Assembly: GCA_017546585.1 (NCBI GenBank)
Contig: JAFYWC010000116.1
Location: 1-59,615 of the forward strand
Direction of reading: 5' to 3'
Source of the DNA: Bacteroidales bacterium
Lineage (GTDB): Bacteria > Bacteroidota > Bacteroidia > Bacteroidales > UBA932
Length of the DNA stretch: 59,615 nt
Under the pieces are notes generated by a model. It saw only the letters and a list, made by a program, of their open reading frames with translations. It was not told where the DNA came from and ran no database searches. Shown one piece after another: positions 18,185-27,000 of the stretch (its first letter is position 1; every line of letters starts with the position of its first letter). Both the position numbers and the translations under genes were made by a program.

Positions 18185-18192
18185 CAAAGGTA
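18185..18192 (-). promoter_or_regulatory. -7 element for DUF177-rpmF
   Basis: TACCTTTG on the minus strand, about 28 bases before the ATG of the DUF177 gene and just after the typA stop. Confidence 0.6.
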
Positions 18193-18208
18193 ACAAAAAC
18201 TTTTATTA

Positions 18209-20017
18209 TTAGCAATCGAAATCAGAAGATTTTCTCTTGCGCTCAATTTCATTAAGTATTATCTTCCTGAGTCTCATTGACTTAGGTGTCACCTCAACCA
18301 ACTCATCCTCCTGGATATACTCCAATGCCTCTTCGAGAGAGAAAACTACCGGAGGAGGAAGCATAACCTTGTCGTCACTGCCGGAAGCACGCATATTTGT
18401 AAGCTTCTTAGTCTTGCAGATGTTGATGTTGAGGTCACGGTCACGAGTGTGTTCTCCCACAACCTGTCCCTCATAAATGTCAACACCAGGCTCGATGAAG
18501 AAACGTCCGCGATCCTGAAGCTTGTCCATAGAGTATGCTACAGAAACTCCTGTCTCAAGCGATACAAGCGAACCGTTTGTACGGCGCTCGATGTCGCCCT
18601 TGTAAGGCTCATAGCCTTTGAGACGGTGAGCAACGACTGCCTCTCCCTGTGTTGCGGTGAGGAGGTTGCTTCGGAGTCCCATAAGTCCACGTGAAGGGAT
18701 ATCGAACTCAAGGTGGGTTCTGTCTCCTCTACCCTCCATCTGGATGAGCGCACCCTTTCTGCGTGTAACGAGCTCGATCGCTCTTCCTACGAATTCCTCT
18801 GGAACATCGATAGTGAGCATCTCGATAGGCTCGCAACGCTGGCCTCCGATAACCTTGTCGAGCACCTTAGGCTGTCCCACCTGAAGCTCGAAGCCCTCGC
18901 GGCGCATAGTCTCGATGAGGACAGAGAGGTGAAGGACACCACGTCCGTACACCACGAACGAATCCGCGTTAGGACCTGGCTTCACACGAAGAGCGAGGTT
19001 CTTCTCAAGTTCCTTCTCAAGGCGGTCCTTGAGGTGTCTTGATGTCACGAACTTACCCTCTCTTCCGAAGAAAGGTGAGTTGTTGATGCAGAAGAGCATA
19101 CTCATTGTAGGCTCGTCCACCTCGATCGGAGGCAGCGCCTCCGGATTTTCAAAGTCTGCGATTGTGTCACCGATCTCGAAGCCCTCGAGTCCGACTACAG
19201 CACAGATGTCACCGCACTGAACCTCCTCTACCTTAGCCTTTCCAAGACCGTCGAACACCATAAGTTCCTTGATCTTCTGCTTCTGCATTATGTCATAACG
19301 CTTGCAGAGTGTAGTATTCATACCTGCAGTAAGCGATCCGCGGGTCACACGGCCCACAGCGATACGTCCTACATATGGAGAGTACTCGAGTGACGAGATG
19401 AGCATCTGAGGAGTTCCCTCAACGATCTCAGGTGAAGGGATCACCTCAAGGATTGTGTCGAGGAGCGCTGTGATGTCCTCGGCAGGCTGACGCCAGTCTG
19501 TAGACATCCATCCCTGCTTTGCACTTCCGTATACAGTTCTGAAGTCGAGCTGATCCTCTGTCGCGCCAAGCGAGAACATAAGGTCGAACACCTCCTCCTG
19601 AACCTCGTCAGGACGGCAGTTCAGCTTGTCCACCTTGTTGATCACGAGAACCGGCTTCTTACCCATCTCTATAGCCTTCTGGAGCACGAAACGGGTCTGA
19701 GGCATACAGCCTTCGAACGCATCCACAAGAAGGATCACGCCGTCCGCCATATTGAGGACGCGCTCCACCTCGCCTCCGAAGTCGCTATGGCCCGGAGTGT
19801 CGATGACGTTGATCTTTACACCTTTATATATTACTGAAACATTCTTTGCAAGAATAGTGATACCTCTTTCTCTTTCGAGGTCGTTGTTGTCCAGGATGAG
19901 CTCTCCCAGCTTCTCCTGTTCGCGCGCCTGACGCGCCTGATAAATCATCCTGTCCACGAGTGTTGTCTTGCCGTGGTCTACGTGAGCGATGATCGCAATG
20001 TTTCTGATATCCTGCAT
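18209..20017 (-). CDS. typA: Translational GTPase TypA/BipA
   Basis: A 602-residue ribosome-binding GTPase involved in large-subunit assembly and stress responses. G motifs are AHVDHGKTTLVDRM (G1), GITILAKN (G2), DTPGHSDFGGEVERVL (G3), NKVDK (G4) and GSAKQG (G5). EF-G-like domains II, III and V follow, then the BipA-specific C-terminal domain (TREGEAVVAHRLKGYEPYKG region through MRLRKIIL). The start at 20017 (MQDIRNIAIIAHVDHG) is chosen because family members begin just before the G1 loop; the open frame to 20410 overlaps guaA on the other strand. It is divergent from guaA. Confidence 0.96.
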   Translation of the reverse strand: MQDIRNIAIIAHVDHGKTTLVDRMIYQARQAREQEKLGELILDNNDLERERGITILAKNVSVIYKGVKINVIDTPGHSDFGGEVERVLNMADGVILLVDAFEGCMPQTRFVLQKAIEMGKKPVLVINKVDKLNCRPDEVQEEVFDLMFSLGATEDQLDFRTVYGSAKQGWMSTDWRQPAEDITALLDTILEVIPSPEIVEGTPQMLISSLEYSPYVGRIAVGRVTRGSLTAGMNTTLCKRYDIMQKQKIKELMVFDGLGKAKVEEVQCGDICAVVGLEGFEIGDTIADFENPEALPPIEVDEPTMSMLFCINNSPFFGREGKFVTSRHLKDRLEKELEKNLALRVKPGPNADSFVVYGRGVLHLSVLIETMRREGFELQVGQPKVLDKVIGGQRCEPIEMLTIDVPEEFVGRAIELVTRRKGALIQMEGRGDRTHLEFDIPSRGLMGLRSNLLTATQGEAVVAHRLKGYEPYKGDIERRTNGSLVSLETGVSVAYSMDKLQDRGRFFIEPGVDIYEGQVVGEHTRDRDLNINICKTKKLTNMRASGSDDKVMLPPPVVFSLEEALEYIQEDELVEVTPKSMRLRKIILNEIERKRKSSDFDC

Positions 20018-20084
20018 ATTGCCTAATTTTAATATTTGACGGCACGAAACCGCTCGACCGGAAAATCCGTTCGAAAAAGATTTG

Positions 20085-20092
20085 CAAAAGTA
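20085..20092 (-). promoter_or_regulatory. -7 element for typA
   Basis: TACTTTTG on the minus strand, 67 bases before the typA ATG, in the divergent typA/guaA intergenic region. Confidence 0.5.
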
Positions 20093-20125
20093 GATATTTT
20101 TATAAAATATTTGAAACACTTTTTT

Positions 20126-20133
20126 TATTTTTG
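20126..20133 (+). promoter_or_regulatory. -7 element for guaA
   Basis: TATTTTTG on the plus strand, 25 bases before the guaA ATG. No TTTG at the standard upstream spacing. Confidence 0.5.
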
Positions 20134-20158
20134 CGCCGGAAAAAAACTGAAAGAAAAT

Positions 20159-21466
20159 ATGAAACAGGACAACATCGTAATTCTTGACCTCGGAAGTCAC
20201 GAGAACACAGTGGTAGCCAGAGCAATCCGTGCACTCGGAGTTTACAGCGAAATCTACCCGCACGACATCACAGCAGCAGAGCTTAAGGCACTGCCTAACG
20301 TAAAGGGTATCATCATCAACGGAGGCCCTAACAACGTAATCGACGGAGTTGCGATCGATGTCCTTCCGGAAATCTACGAAGCAGGTTTCCCTGTTATGGC
20401 AGCAGGCCACGACAAGGCTCTCTGCGACGTGAAGATTCCTCAGTTCGAAAACGACGAGGAGTCCATCAAGAACGCAGTGAAGGATTTCGTATTCGACACT
20501 TGCAAGGCTGAGGCTAACTGGAATATGAAGAACTTCGTTGCTGACCAGGTGGAGCTCATCCGCAAGCAGGTAGGCGACCGCAAGGTTCTCCTCGCCCTCT
20601 CAGGCGGAGTTGACAGTTCTGTTGTTGCAGCCCTCCTCCTCAAGGCTATCGGCGAGAACCTCGTTTGCGTTCACGTGAACCACGGTCTTATGCGTAAGGG
20701 TGAGTCTGAGAACGTTGTAGAGGTGTTCCGCAACCAGCTCTGTGCAAACCTTGTATATGTAGACGCCACTGACCGTTTCCTCGGTCTCCTCGAGGGCGTT
20801 GCAGATCCTGAGCAGAAGAGAAAGATCATCGGCGGCGAGTTCATCCGCGTATTCGAGGAAGAGGCACGCAAGCTCGACGGAATCGATTTCCTTGGCCAGG
20901 GTACTATCTACCCAGACATCGTAGAGAGCGGCACAAAGACAGCAAAGTGCGTCAAGTCACACCACAATGTAGGAGGTCTTCCTGAGGATATGCAGTTCGA
21001 GCTCGTAGAGCCGATCAAGCAGCTTTTCAAGGACGAGGTCCGCGCTTGCGGTGTAGAGCTCGGACTTCCATATGAGATGGTATATCGTCAGCCATTCCCA
21101 GGCCCAGGTCTCGGAGTGCGTTGCCTCGGTGCAATCACACGCGACCGTCTTGAGGCTCTCCGTGAGGCAGACGCAATCCTCCGCGAGGAGTTCGCTGCTG
21201 CAGGCCTCAACAAGACTGTATGGCAGTACTTCACAGTGGTTCCAGACTTCAAGTCTGTAGGAGTCCGCAACAACGAGCGCTCATACGACTGGCCTGTGAT
21301 CATCCGCGCCGTGAACACAATCGACGCAATGACAGCCACAATCGAGCAGATCGAGTGGCCGATCCTCCTCAAGATCACAGACCGTATCCTCGCTGAGGTT
21401 CCAATGGTGAACCGCGTATGTTACGACCTCTCACCAAAGCCATCAGCTACAATCGAGTGGGAATAA
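20159..21466 (+). CDS. guaA: GMP synthase with a shortened, catalytically incomplete glutaminase domain
   Basis: 435 residues against about 510-525 for ordinary GuaA. The ATP-pyrophosphatase half is complete: P-loop LSGGVDSSV (about 148), HVNHGLMRKGE, GQGTIYPDIVES, KSHHNVGGLPEDM, and the dimerisation domain ending CYDLSPKPSATIEWE. It should therefore convert XMP to GMP. The N-terminal glutamine amidotransferase half starts normally (VILDLGSHENTVVARAIRALGVYSE, IIINGGP) but stops after about 95 residues. The nucleophile elbow, normally G-x-C-Y-G, reads MAAGHD here, and the segment that should hold the catalytic His and Glu (FHPE) is absent. Glutamine hydrolysis by this protein therefore looks impossible; ammonia, or a separate amidotransferase subunit, would be needed. 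No frameshift scar is visible and flanking joints are in frame, so this looks like a settled gene form. Confidence 0.93.
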   Translation: MKQDNIVILDLGSHENTVVARAIRALGVYSEIYPHDITAAELKALPNVKGIIINGGPNNVIDGVAIDVLPEIYEAGFPVMAAGHDKALCDVKIPQFENDEESIKNAVKDFVFDTCKAEANWNMKNFVADQVELIRKQVGDRKVLLALSGGVDSSVVAALLLKAIGENLVCVHVNHGLMRKGESENVVEVFRNQLCANLVYVDATDRFLGLLEGVADPEQKRKIIGGEFIRVFEEEARKLDGIDFLGQGTIYPDIVESGTKTAKCVKSHHNVGGLPEDMQFELVEPIKQLFKDEVRACGVELGLPYEMVYRQPFPGPGLGVRCLGAITRDRLEALREADAILREEFAAAGLNKTVWQYFTVVPDFKSVGVRNNERSYDWPVIIRAVNTIDAMTATIEQIEWPILLKITDRILAEVPMVNRVCYDLSPKPSATIEWE

Positions 21467-21488
21467 CATCCTCCACGGATATACAATA

Positions 21489-21534
21489 AAAGCGTGGCAG
21501 ATCCGACCATTAAGGTGGGTATCTGCCACGCTTT
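21489..21534. terminator. Bidirectional terminator between guaA and the M23/LysM gene
   Basis: A 14-bp perfect stem (21489-21502 with 21521-21534, arms AAAGCGTGGCAGAT and its complement) with T-rich sequence on both sides. It separates two convergent genes. Confidence 0.85.
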
Positions 21535-21556
21535 CTTTATGCTTTCGTGGAAGATG

Positions 21557-22591
21557 TTATCTTACACGGATCTTCTTACCGATCTTGAGGGTAGCGTTGC
21601 GGGAGATGCCGTTCAGACGGCAGAGTTCGCTGATGGTAGTGTTGTTGTTGATCGCGATCCTGCTGAGAGTGTCGCCGGACTTGATTGTGTACCAGCGCAT
21701 TGCCTCTCTTTCAGCATCCTCCTTCTTGTCGTCCTCTTCGTTCTTCGCCTCGTCGTCGAAGTCCTGCTCGTAGTTGCTGTAGATGTTGAAGTACTTCTTC
21801 TTCAGCACGAACAGACGATGACGGAGCTGACCTGTCTTGAAGTCGATAAGCCACTGAGGATCAAACGCAAATCCCTGATATCTTGTCTCATAGTGAAGGT
21901 GAGGACCTGTCGAGCGGCCTGTAGATCCACCGTAGCCGATGACATCACCTGCGTTCACCCAGTCATCCTGCTCCACAAGTCTCTTCGAGAGATGTGCATA
22001 GAATGTCTCGATGCCGTTCTCGTGTCTGATAACTACAACATTTCCGTATGCGCCCCAATACTTGGAGATACGCACCTTTCCGGTGAATGTCGCATAGATC
22101 GGATCGCCGGTCTTAAGCGGAAGGTCGACTCCCTGATGACGGCGTCCGCGGCGGATGCCGAACTTACCTCTATAATATACATCACCCTGATATGGGCAGT
22201 GATACTGGTCAAGGCTGTCCACACACCATATAGACCACTGTGACGGAAGGTCAGCAAGCTCCACTCCGTAAGGATTGGTTCCTGTGCTTGACCAATATTC
22301 GTCAAAGACTCCTGTCACAGTCTGATATGACGGCATCTTGTAATACTGCCAGGTATTGTCTCCGTAAAGGATCACCTTGATATGCTCGTTTGCAGTGTCC
22401 AATGTGTCCACCGGATCTGACGGGGACTTCATCAGCGACTTCAACGGGTCCTTCGCAGGACGCGGAATCACCAGCTGAGTCCTCACAGTATCAATCCTGT
22501 ATGGATTGGCAGCATAAAGATCAGCGACACATAACAATGCGGCGCTGACCAGTACAAATCTTATTACGTCTTTTATTCTTCCTATAGTCAT
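21557..22591 (-). CDS. Secreted M23 peptidase with C-terminal LysM domain
   Basis: A 344-residue predicted periplasmic peptidoglycan hydrolase or activator. The signal peptide is at residues 1-28 (VLVSAALLCVADLYAAN). The lytic M23 domain lies at about 145-245 with zinc motifs HQGVDLPL (HxxxD) and GPHLHYE (HxH). The last 45 residues are a LysM peptidoglycan-binding module (YTIKSGDTLSRIAINNNTTISELCRLNGI). Metal ligands are intact, so it is probably an active endopeptidase. It is the last gene of ruvX-def-phosphohexomutase-M23, starting 5 bases after the phosphohexomutase stop. Confidence 0.92.
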   Translation of the reverse strand: MTIGRIKDVIRFVLVSAALLCVADLYAANPYRIDTVRTQLVIPRPAKDPLKSLMKSPSDPVDTLDTANEHIKVILYGDNTWQYYKMPSYQTVTGVFDEYWSSTGTNPYGVELADLPSQWSIWCVDSLDQYHCPYQGDVYYRGKFGIRRGRRHQGVDLPLKTGDPIYATFTGKVRISKYWGAYGNVVVIRHENGIETFYAHLSKRLVEQDDWVNAGDVIGYGGSTGRSTGPHLHYETRYQGFAFDPQWLIDFKTGQLRHRLFVLKKKYFNIYSNYEQDFDDEAKNEEDDKKEDAEREAMRWYTIKSGDTLSRIAINNNTTISELCRLNGISRNATLKIGKKIRVR

Positions 22592-22596
22592 CTTCT

Positions 22597-23952
22597 CTAT
22601 TTTGCTCCAAACTGGGTAGTGAGAATCTCTCTTACCTTAGCAACCTTCTCGTCGAGAAGTTCCTTCGAAGTAGCCTCGCAGAGGAATCTGAGATAAGGCT
22701 CTGTGTTCGAAGGCCTGATGTTGAACCACCAGTCTGGGAATTCCACTCTGTATCCGTCGAAGTCCATATATGCTGTAGACTTCTCTGTGCTCATAAAGTA
22801 ATCGCGTACTGCGTTCATTGCACCAAGCTTGTCCTCTACGCGGAAGTTGATCTCACCTGAGTTCTGATACTTCTCGATGCGTGCGATGAGCTGGCTGAGG
22901 CTTACGCCCTGAGCCTTCATCTTCGCCACGACGTTAAGGATGAGGATAGATGCGAGAAGACCGCTGTCGGAATAGAAGAAGTCACGGAAGTAGTAGTGGC
23001 CTGCAAGCTCGCCTCCGAACACTCCGTCAAGTTCACGAAGCTTGAGGGCTGCGTATGCACGTCCTACTCTCCAAGTGTTCATCACGCCTCCCATTGGAGC
23101 GAGATACTCGCCTACAGCCTTCGAGCTGCGGATGTCCTGATGAACGTAGCCCTTCTCTCCCCTCTCCTCGAGGAAATAATGTCCGAGCACTGCGATCATA
23201 AGGTCAGGAGAAATGAATCTGCTGTTCTCGTCCACGAACATAACGCGGTCAGCGTCACCGTCATAGATCACTCCGATGTCAGACTTTGTCTCTGCAACCA
23301 GCTTCTGAAGATCTAAGATGTTCTTAGGGTTGAGCGGATTAGGCTCGTGGTTAGGGAAGCTGCCGTCCATATTCTCATAGATGTATGCAGGGCTGTCTCC
23401 GAAGATCTCGCGCACGAAGAGCGATGCCATACCGTTTGACACGTCCATCGCGATCTTGAGCGAAGACCAGTCACCCTTATACTTGAGAAGGAAGTCGAGA
23501 TAGTCCTTCTTGATGTCCATATCGTGAACCTTGCCCTTCACCTCTGCAGGGACGCAAGGACGTCCGTTCTCCACCCACTCCTTGATCTGGCCGAGGCCTG
23601 TGTCAAGACCTACTGGAAGAGCGTTCTCACGGGAAACCTTCATACCGTTGTACTCTGCAGGATTGTGAGATGCGGTAATCTGGACAGATGCCTTGAAACC
23701 ATAGTGCGCAGTACCGAAGTACACCATAGGTGTGGTGCTGAGTCCGATGTCATATACGTCTGCACCTGCGTCGGTCAATCCCTTGAGGAGATACTCGTGG
23801 ATCTCAGGTGACGAAACTCTGGCGTCTCTTCCCACAAGCACCTTGTCTGCAGAAAGAAGCTCAGGAAGGAAGTAACCTACCTTGTATGCGATGTCCTTAT
23901 CGAAATCCACATTGTAGATTCCTCTGATGTCATAAGCGTGAAATGCTCCCAT
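22597..23952 (-). CDS. Phosphomannomutase/phosphoglucomutase
   Basis: A 451-residue alpha-D-phosphohexomutase interconverting sugar 1- and 6-phosphates. Visible motifs are the N-terminal AYDIRGIYN, the catalytic phosphoserine loop TASHNPAEYNGMK, the metal-binding DGDADRVMFVD, the sugar-binding GGELAGHYYFRDF and the phosphate-binding RPSNTEPYLR. The length and motif order match the bacterial ManB/AlgC/PMM-PGM group; substrate preference between mannose and glucose cannot be settled from the sequence. It would feed GDP-mannose or UDP-glucose synthesis for envelope glycans. It starts 4 bases after def. Confidence 0.92.
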   Translation of the reverse strand: MGAFHAYDIRGIYNVDFDKDIAYKVGYFLPELLSADKVLVGRDARVSSPEIHEYLLKGLTDAGADVYDIGLSTTPMVYFGTAHYGFKASVQITASHNPAEYNGMKVSRENALPVGLDTGLGQIKEWVENGRPCVPAEVKGKVHDMDIKKDYLDFLLKYKGDWSSLKIAMDVSNGMASLFVREIFGDSPAYIYENMDGSFPNHEPNPLNPKNILDLQKLVAETKSDIGVIYDGDADRVMFVDENSRFISPDLMIAVLGHYFLEERGEKGYVHQDIRSSKAVGEYLAPMGGVMNTWRVGRAYAALKLRELDGVFGGELAGHYYFRDFFYSDSGLLASILILNVVAKMKAQGVSLSQLIARIEKYQNSGEINFRVEDKLGAMNAVRDYFMSTEKSTAYMDFDGYRVEFPDWWFNIRPSNTEPYLRFLCEATSKELLDEKVAKVREILTTQFGAK

Positions 23953-23956
23953 AACT

Positions 23957-24508
23957 TTATCTCTTAGATTTATATCTTGTCTGAACCGTTCCCTTTGAGA
24001 TCGCCTGAAGCTTGCGGGCGATCATCTTGCGGCGGATAGGCGACACATTATCAACAAAAAGGTTGCCGTCAAGGTGTGAAAGCTCGTGCTGAACCATTCT
24101 GCAGCCGAACTTGTCAAACTCCTCGACCACCTTCTCGAGGTTTTCATTGTAATATTCCACCTTGATCTTTGAAGGACGGCACACCTCTGCATAGATGCCA
24201 GGCACGCTGAGACAGCCCTCCGAATACTCGCAGGTCTCTTCGCTCTCTTCAAGAACCACAGGGTTGATCATCACGCGTACAAAATCGTGAAGATAGTCGT
24301 ATGTGTCCGAAAGGTCTCTTCCGTCCACGATTACGAGGCGTTTGTTCACGCCCACCTGCGGAGCAGCAAGGCCACATCCGTCTGCAACTTTGAGGGTCTC
24401 CCTCATATCATCAAGAAGCTTCGCAATGCCTTCCTTGTCGGTAAGGTCCACATCAACGTTCTCTCTGCGGAGAACTTCCGATCCATATAAATATATAGGT
24501 AGTATCAT
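23957..24508 (-). CDS. def: Peptide deformylase
   Basis: A 183-residue metalloenzyme that removes the formyl group from nascent proteins. The three family motifs are intact: GCGLAAPQVGV, EGCLSVPG (metal Cys), and QHELSHLDG (HExxH, where family members more often have HExDH). The start at 24508 (MILPIYLYGSEVLRR) is chosen because the longer frame crosses into the ruvX gene. It lies 19 bases after ruvX and 4 before the phosphohexomutase gene, so the four genes probably form one transcript. Confidence 0.95.
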   Translation of the reverse strand: MILPIYLYGSEVLRRENVDVDLTDKEGIAKLLDDMRETLKVADGCGLAAPQVGVNKRLVIVDGRDLSDTYDYLHDFVRVMINPVVLEESEETCEYSEGCLSVPGIYAEVCRPSKIKVEYYNENLEKVVEEFDKFGCRMVQHELSHLDGNLFVDNVSPIRRKMIARKLQAISKGTVQTRYKSKR

Positions 24509-24527
24509 AAAATAAATATTGTTCTTG

Positions 24528-24941
24528 TTATTTCGTTCTGTCGAGATAGCTCTGAAGGATGATGGTCGCGCTGATCTTGTCAACAGACTCCTTCTTCATC
24601 CTGTCCTGTTTCTTCATTCCTCCGTCGATCATCGCCCTGTGCGCGAGCACAGAAGTGAAGCGCTCATCTTCCAGAGTCACAGGAATGTCCGGGAACGCCT
24701 TTGCGAGATGTTTCAGGAAGATGTCCACATCCTTTGCGGCTTCCGAAGGGGCGCCGTTCATATTGATGGGATATCCCACCACAAAGCGCACTACATTCTC
24801 ATTTTCAGCGTATTTTTTGAGATATTCTATTATCTTTGCAGACTGGACCGTATCCAATGCAGACGCAAAGATTCCGAGCGGGTCGCTTGCCGCAACGCCG
24901 ACTCTTTTTCGTCCGTAATCTATGCCTATAATTCTGTCCAT
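24528..24941 (-). CDS. ruvX: RuvX/YqgF family Holliday-junction-resolvase-like protein
   Basis: A 137-residue RNase H-fold protein. The N-terminal strand with catalytic Asp is IIGIDYGRKRVGVAASDPLGIFA; FVVGYPINMNG and LEDERFTS supply the other acidic residues, and DKISATIILQSYL is the C-terminal helix. In E. coli YqgF is needed for 16S rRNA 5' processing; a nuclease role here is inferred. Its promoter element TAACTTTG ends only 8 bases before the ATG, so the transcript may be almost leaderless. Confidence 0.9.
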   Translation of the reverse strand: MDRIIGIDYGRKRVGVAASDPLGIFASALDTVQSAKIIEYLKKYAENENVVRFVVGYPINMNGAPSEAAKDVDIFLKHLAKAFPDIPVTLEDERFTSVLAHRAMIDGGMKKQDRMKKESVDKISATIILQSYLDRTK

Positions 24942-24948
24942 TTGGGTG

Positions 24949-24956
24949 CAAAGTTA
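24949..24956 (-). promoter_or_regulatory. -7 element for ruvX-def operon
   Basis: TAACTTTG on the minus strand, immediately upstream of the ruvX ATG (24941). Transcription would start within a few bases of the start codon. Confidence 0.55.
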
Positions 24957-24970
24957 CAATAAAATCAATT

Positions 24971-25825
24971 ATGAGCAACACGAAGAAAGACAAGAAGAAG
25001 ATTACGCATTTCAGACTTTCTCTTCTGGATGCGAAGACCCATCAGCAGCTCGTTTCCGTACGTTTCAACCGTACGGGTTTCTTTGTCAGCATAGTCACAA
25101 TAGCGGTGGTCATCTGCGCCGCAATCTTTTCACTCATAGCCTTCACGCCGATCAGGACATTCATTCCGGGATACCCTGACGCGAGGACCAAGAGGGCTGC
25201 CATCCAGAACGCCATCAAGGTGGACTCCCTCGAGAGCGTGATCTACAGATGGGAACTCTATTCCGAGAACCTCAGACGCGTAGTGGAAGGCGAAGAGCCT
25301 GTCAGCATCGACAGCATCATCGCCGTCAGCAACCGCAAGATCGCCCAGGCCAAGGATCCTGAATATCTCAAGAAGCAGGACTCGCTGATGAGACAGGAAG
25401 TGAAGGAGGAGGAGATGTTCGACATCTCGAGCCGCAGCCAGAGACAGCTTCCGATCGAGGGTATGCTCTTCTTCACACCGGTACAGGGAGTCATTTCACA
25501 GGGATATGACCCTACATTCCATCCTTTCCTTGATATCGCTGCTCCAGCAGGCACAGTGGTCAAGGCCATCGCAAACGGCACGGTCATCTATGACGGCTGG
25601 AGCGAGGAGACAGGATACACAATCCAGATTCAGCACGACGGAGACATCGTATCCATATACAAGCACAACGAAAAGCTGCTGAAGAAGACAGGCGACAAAG
25701 TCTCGGCGGGCTCGCCTATAGCATTGGTCGGCAACACCGGAAAGCTCACCACTGGAGAGCACCTCCACTTCGAGCTCTGGCATAAGGGCGAAAGCCTCGA
25801 CCCGACAAAGTACATCAGTTTCTAA
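24971..25825 (+). CDS. Membrane-anchored M23 family peptidase
   Basis: 284 residues. A basic cytoplasmic N-terminus is followed by one transmembrane helix (about 37-58, FFVSIVTIAVVICAAIFSLIAF). A coiled-coil-like stalk comes next (VDSLESVIYRWELYSENLRRVVEG). The M23 domain (about 165-280) carries FHPFLDIAAPAGTVV (HxxxD) and GEHLHFELWHKG (HxH). This layout is that of Bacteroidetes murein endopeptidases or activators held at the inner membrane. Zinc ligands are present. dxr starts 8 bases downstream, which makes it the first gene of M23-dxr-rseP-DUF4837. Confidence 0.9.
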   Translation: MSNTKKDKKKITHFRLSLLDAKTHQQLVSVRFNRTGFFVSIVTIAVVICAAIFSLIAFTPIRTFIPGYPDARTKRAAIQNAIKVDSLESVIYRWELYSENLRRVVEGEEPVSIDSIIAVSNRKIAQAKDPEYLKKQDSLMRQEVKEEEMFDISSRSQRQLPIEGMLFFTPVQGVISQGYDPTFHPFLDIAAPAGTVVKAIANGTVIYDGWSEETGYTIQIQHDGDIVSIYKHNEKLLKKTGDKVSAGSPIALVGNTGKLTTGEHLHFELWHKGESLDPTKYISF

Positions 25826-25833
25826 GAAAAGTT

Positions 25834-27000
25834 ATGGAGAAAAGACGCATAGCCATACTCGGATCCACAGGATCCATCGGAAGACAGGCCCTTGATGTGA
25901 TCAGACAGCACAGAGACCTTTTCGAGGTCGAGCTTCTGACAGCCAACAACAGCACTGACCTTCTCATAGAGCAGGCAATAGAATTCGAAGCGAACGCTGT
26001 TGTCATCTGCAACGAAGACCGTTACAACGAAGTTGCCGATGCACTTCAGCCTCATTATATAAAGGTGTTTGCCGGAATGCAGTCCGTATGCGACCTCGTC
26101 ACCGGAGACAACATCGACATCGTTCTCACCTCAATGGTGGGATTCAGCGGACTTGCATCGACAGTCGCTGCGGTGAAGGCAGGAAAGACCATCGCCCTCG
26201 CCAACAAGGAGACTCTCGTGGCGGCCGGCCAGATCGTTATGGATCTGGCGGCGAAGCACCACGCACGCATCCTGCCGGTGGATTCGGAGCATTCAGCAAT
26301 TTTCCAGTGCCTTATGGGTTCGGCCGGAGCCGATCTCGAAAAGATCCACCTGACAGCTTCAGGAGGGCCGTTCAGGACCTGGAGCCGCGATGAAATCGCG
26401 AAGGCGACAAGGGCAGAGGCCCTCAACCACCCTAACTGGAGTATGGGCAGCAAGATCACCATCGACTCTGCCACTATGATGAACAAGGGACTGGAGATCA
26501 TCGAGGCAAGATGGCTCTTCGGCACGCCTGGCGACAAGATCAATGTCGTGATACACCCGGAGTCCATCATCCATTCTATGGTGGAGTATGCAGACGGCTC
26601 AGTGATTGCACAGATGGGCCACCCAGATATGCGTGAAGCCATCCAGTTCGCTTTCAGCTTCCCTGAAAGACTGACTCTCGACAACGTGAAACTCAACTTT
26701 GCCGAGATCGGAAAGCTTACTTTCTTTGCACCTGACCAGGAGAAGTTCCCGGCCCTTTCACTCGCATATGAGTCTCTTGAAAAGGGAGGAAATATGGCTT
26801 GCATTATGAATGCCGCAAACGAAGCGGCAGTATCAGCCTTCCTTCAGGAAAGAATCGGCTTCTATGACATCACGGATGTAGTGAAGGAGTGTATGGATGG
26901 TGCGGATTTTGCAGCGAACCCATCCCTTGATGACATTTTCGAAACCAACGAAACTACCCTCGCCAAAGCAGAGGAGATAATAAGAAGAATCAGCAGATGA
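25834..27000 (+). CDS. dxr: 1-deoxy-D-xylulose 5-phosphate reductoisomerase
   Basis: A 388-residue enzyme that forms 2-C-methyl-D-erythritol 4-phosphate, the committed step of the MEP isoprenoid pathway. The NADPH-binding loop is ILGSTGSIGRQALDV; GKTIALANKETLVAAG and PVDSEHSAIFQCL hold metal and substrate residues; TASGGPFR and NHPNWSMGSKITIDSATMMNKGLE complete the active site. Length is standard. Its stop overlaps the rseP ATG (ATGA), a pairing seen in many bacteria, so translation is probably coupled. Confidence 0.97.
   Translation: MEKRRIAILGSTGSIGRQALDVIRQHRDLFEVELLTANNSTDLLIEQAIEFEANAVVICNEDRYNEVADALQPHYIKVFAGMQSVCDLVTGDNIDIVLTSMVGFSGLASTVAAVKAGKTIALANKETLVAAGQIVMDLAAKHHARILPVDSEHSAIFQCLMGSAGADLEKIHLTASGGPFRTWSRDEIAKATRAEALNHPNWSMGSKITIDSATMMNKGLEIIEARWLFGTPGDKINVVIHPESIIHSMVEYADGSVIAQMGHPDMREAIQFAFSFPERLTLDNVKLNFAEIGKLTFFAPDQEKFPALSLAYESLEKGGNMACIMNAANEAAVSAFLQERIGFYDITDVVKECMDGADFAANPSLDDIFETNETTLAKAEEIIRRISR

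Noticed and set aside
20041-20158. Purine or guanidine-type riboswitch before guaA
   Set aside because: The leader after the predicted start is only about 20 bases, too short for an aptamer.
18209-20410. 733-residue version of typA
   Set aside because: The extra N-terminal residues overlap guaA and its promoter, and lack similarity to TypA.
23957-24508. Inactive peptide deformylase because of HELSH instead of HExDH
   Set aside because: The metal-binding HExxH, Cys and Gln motifs are all present, so activity is expected.
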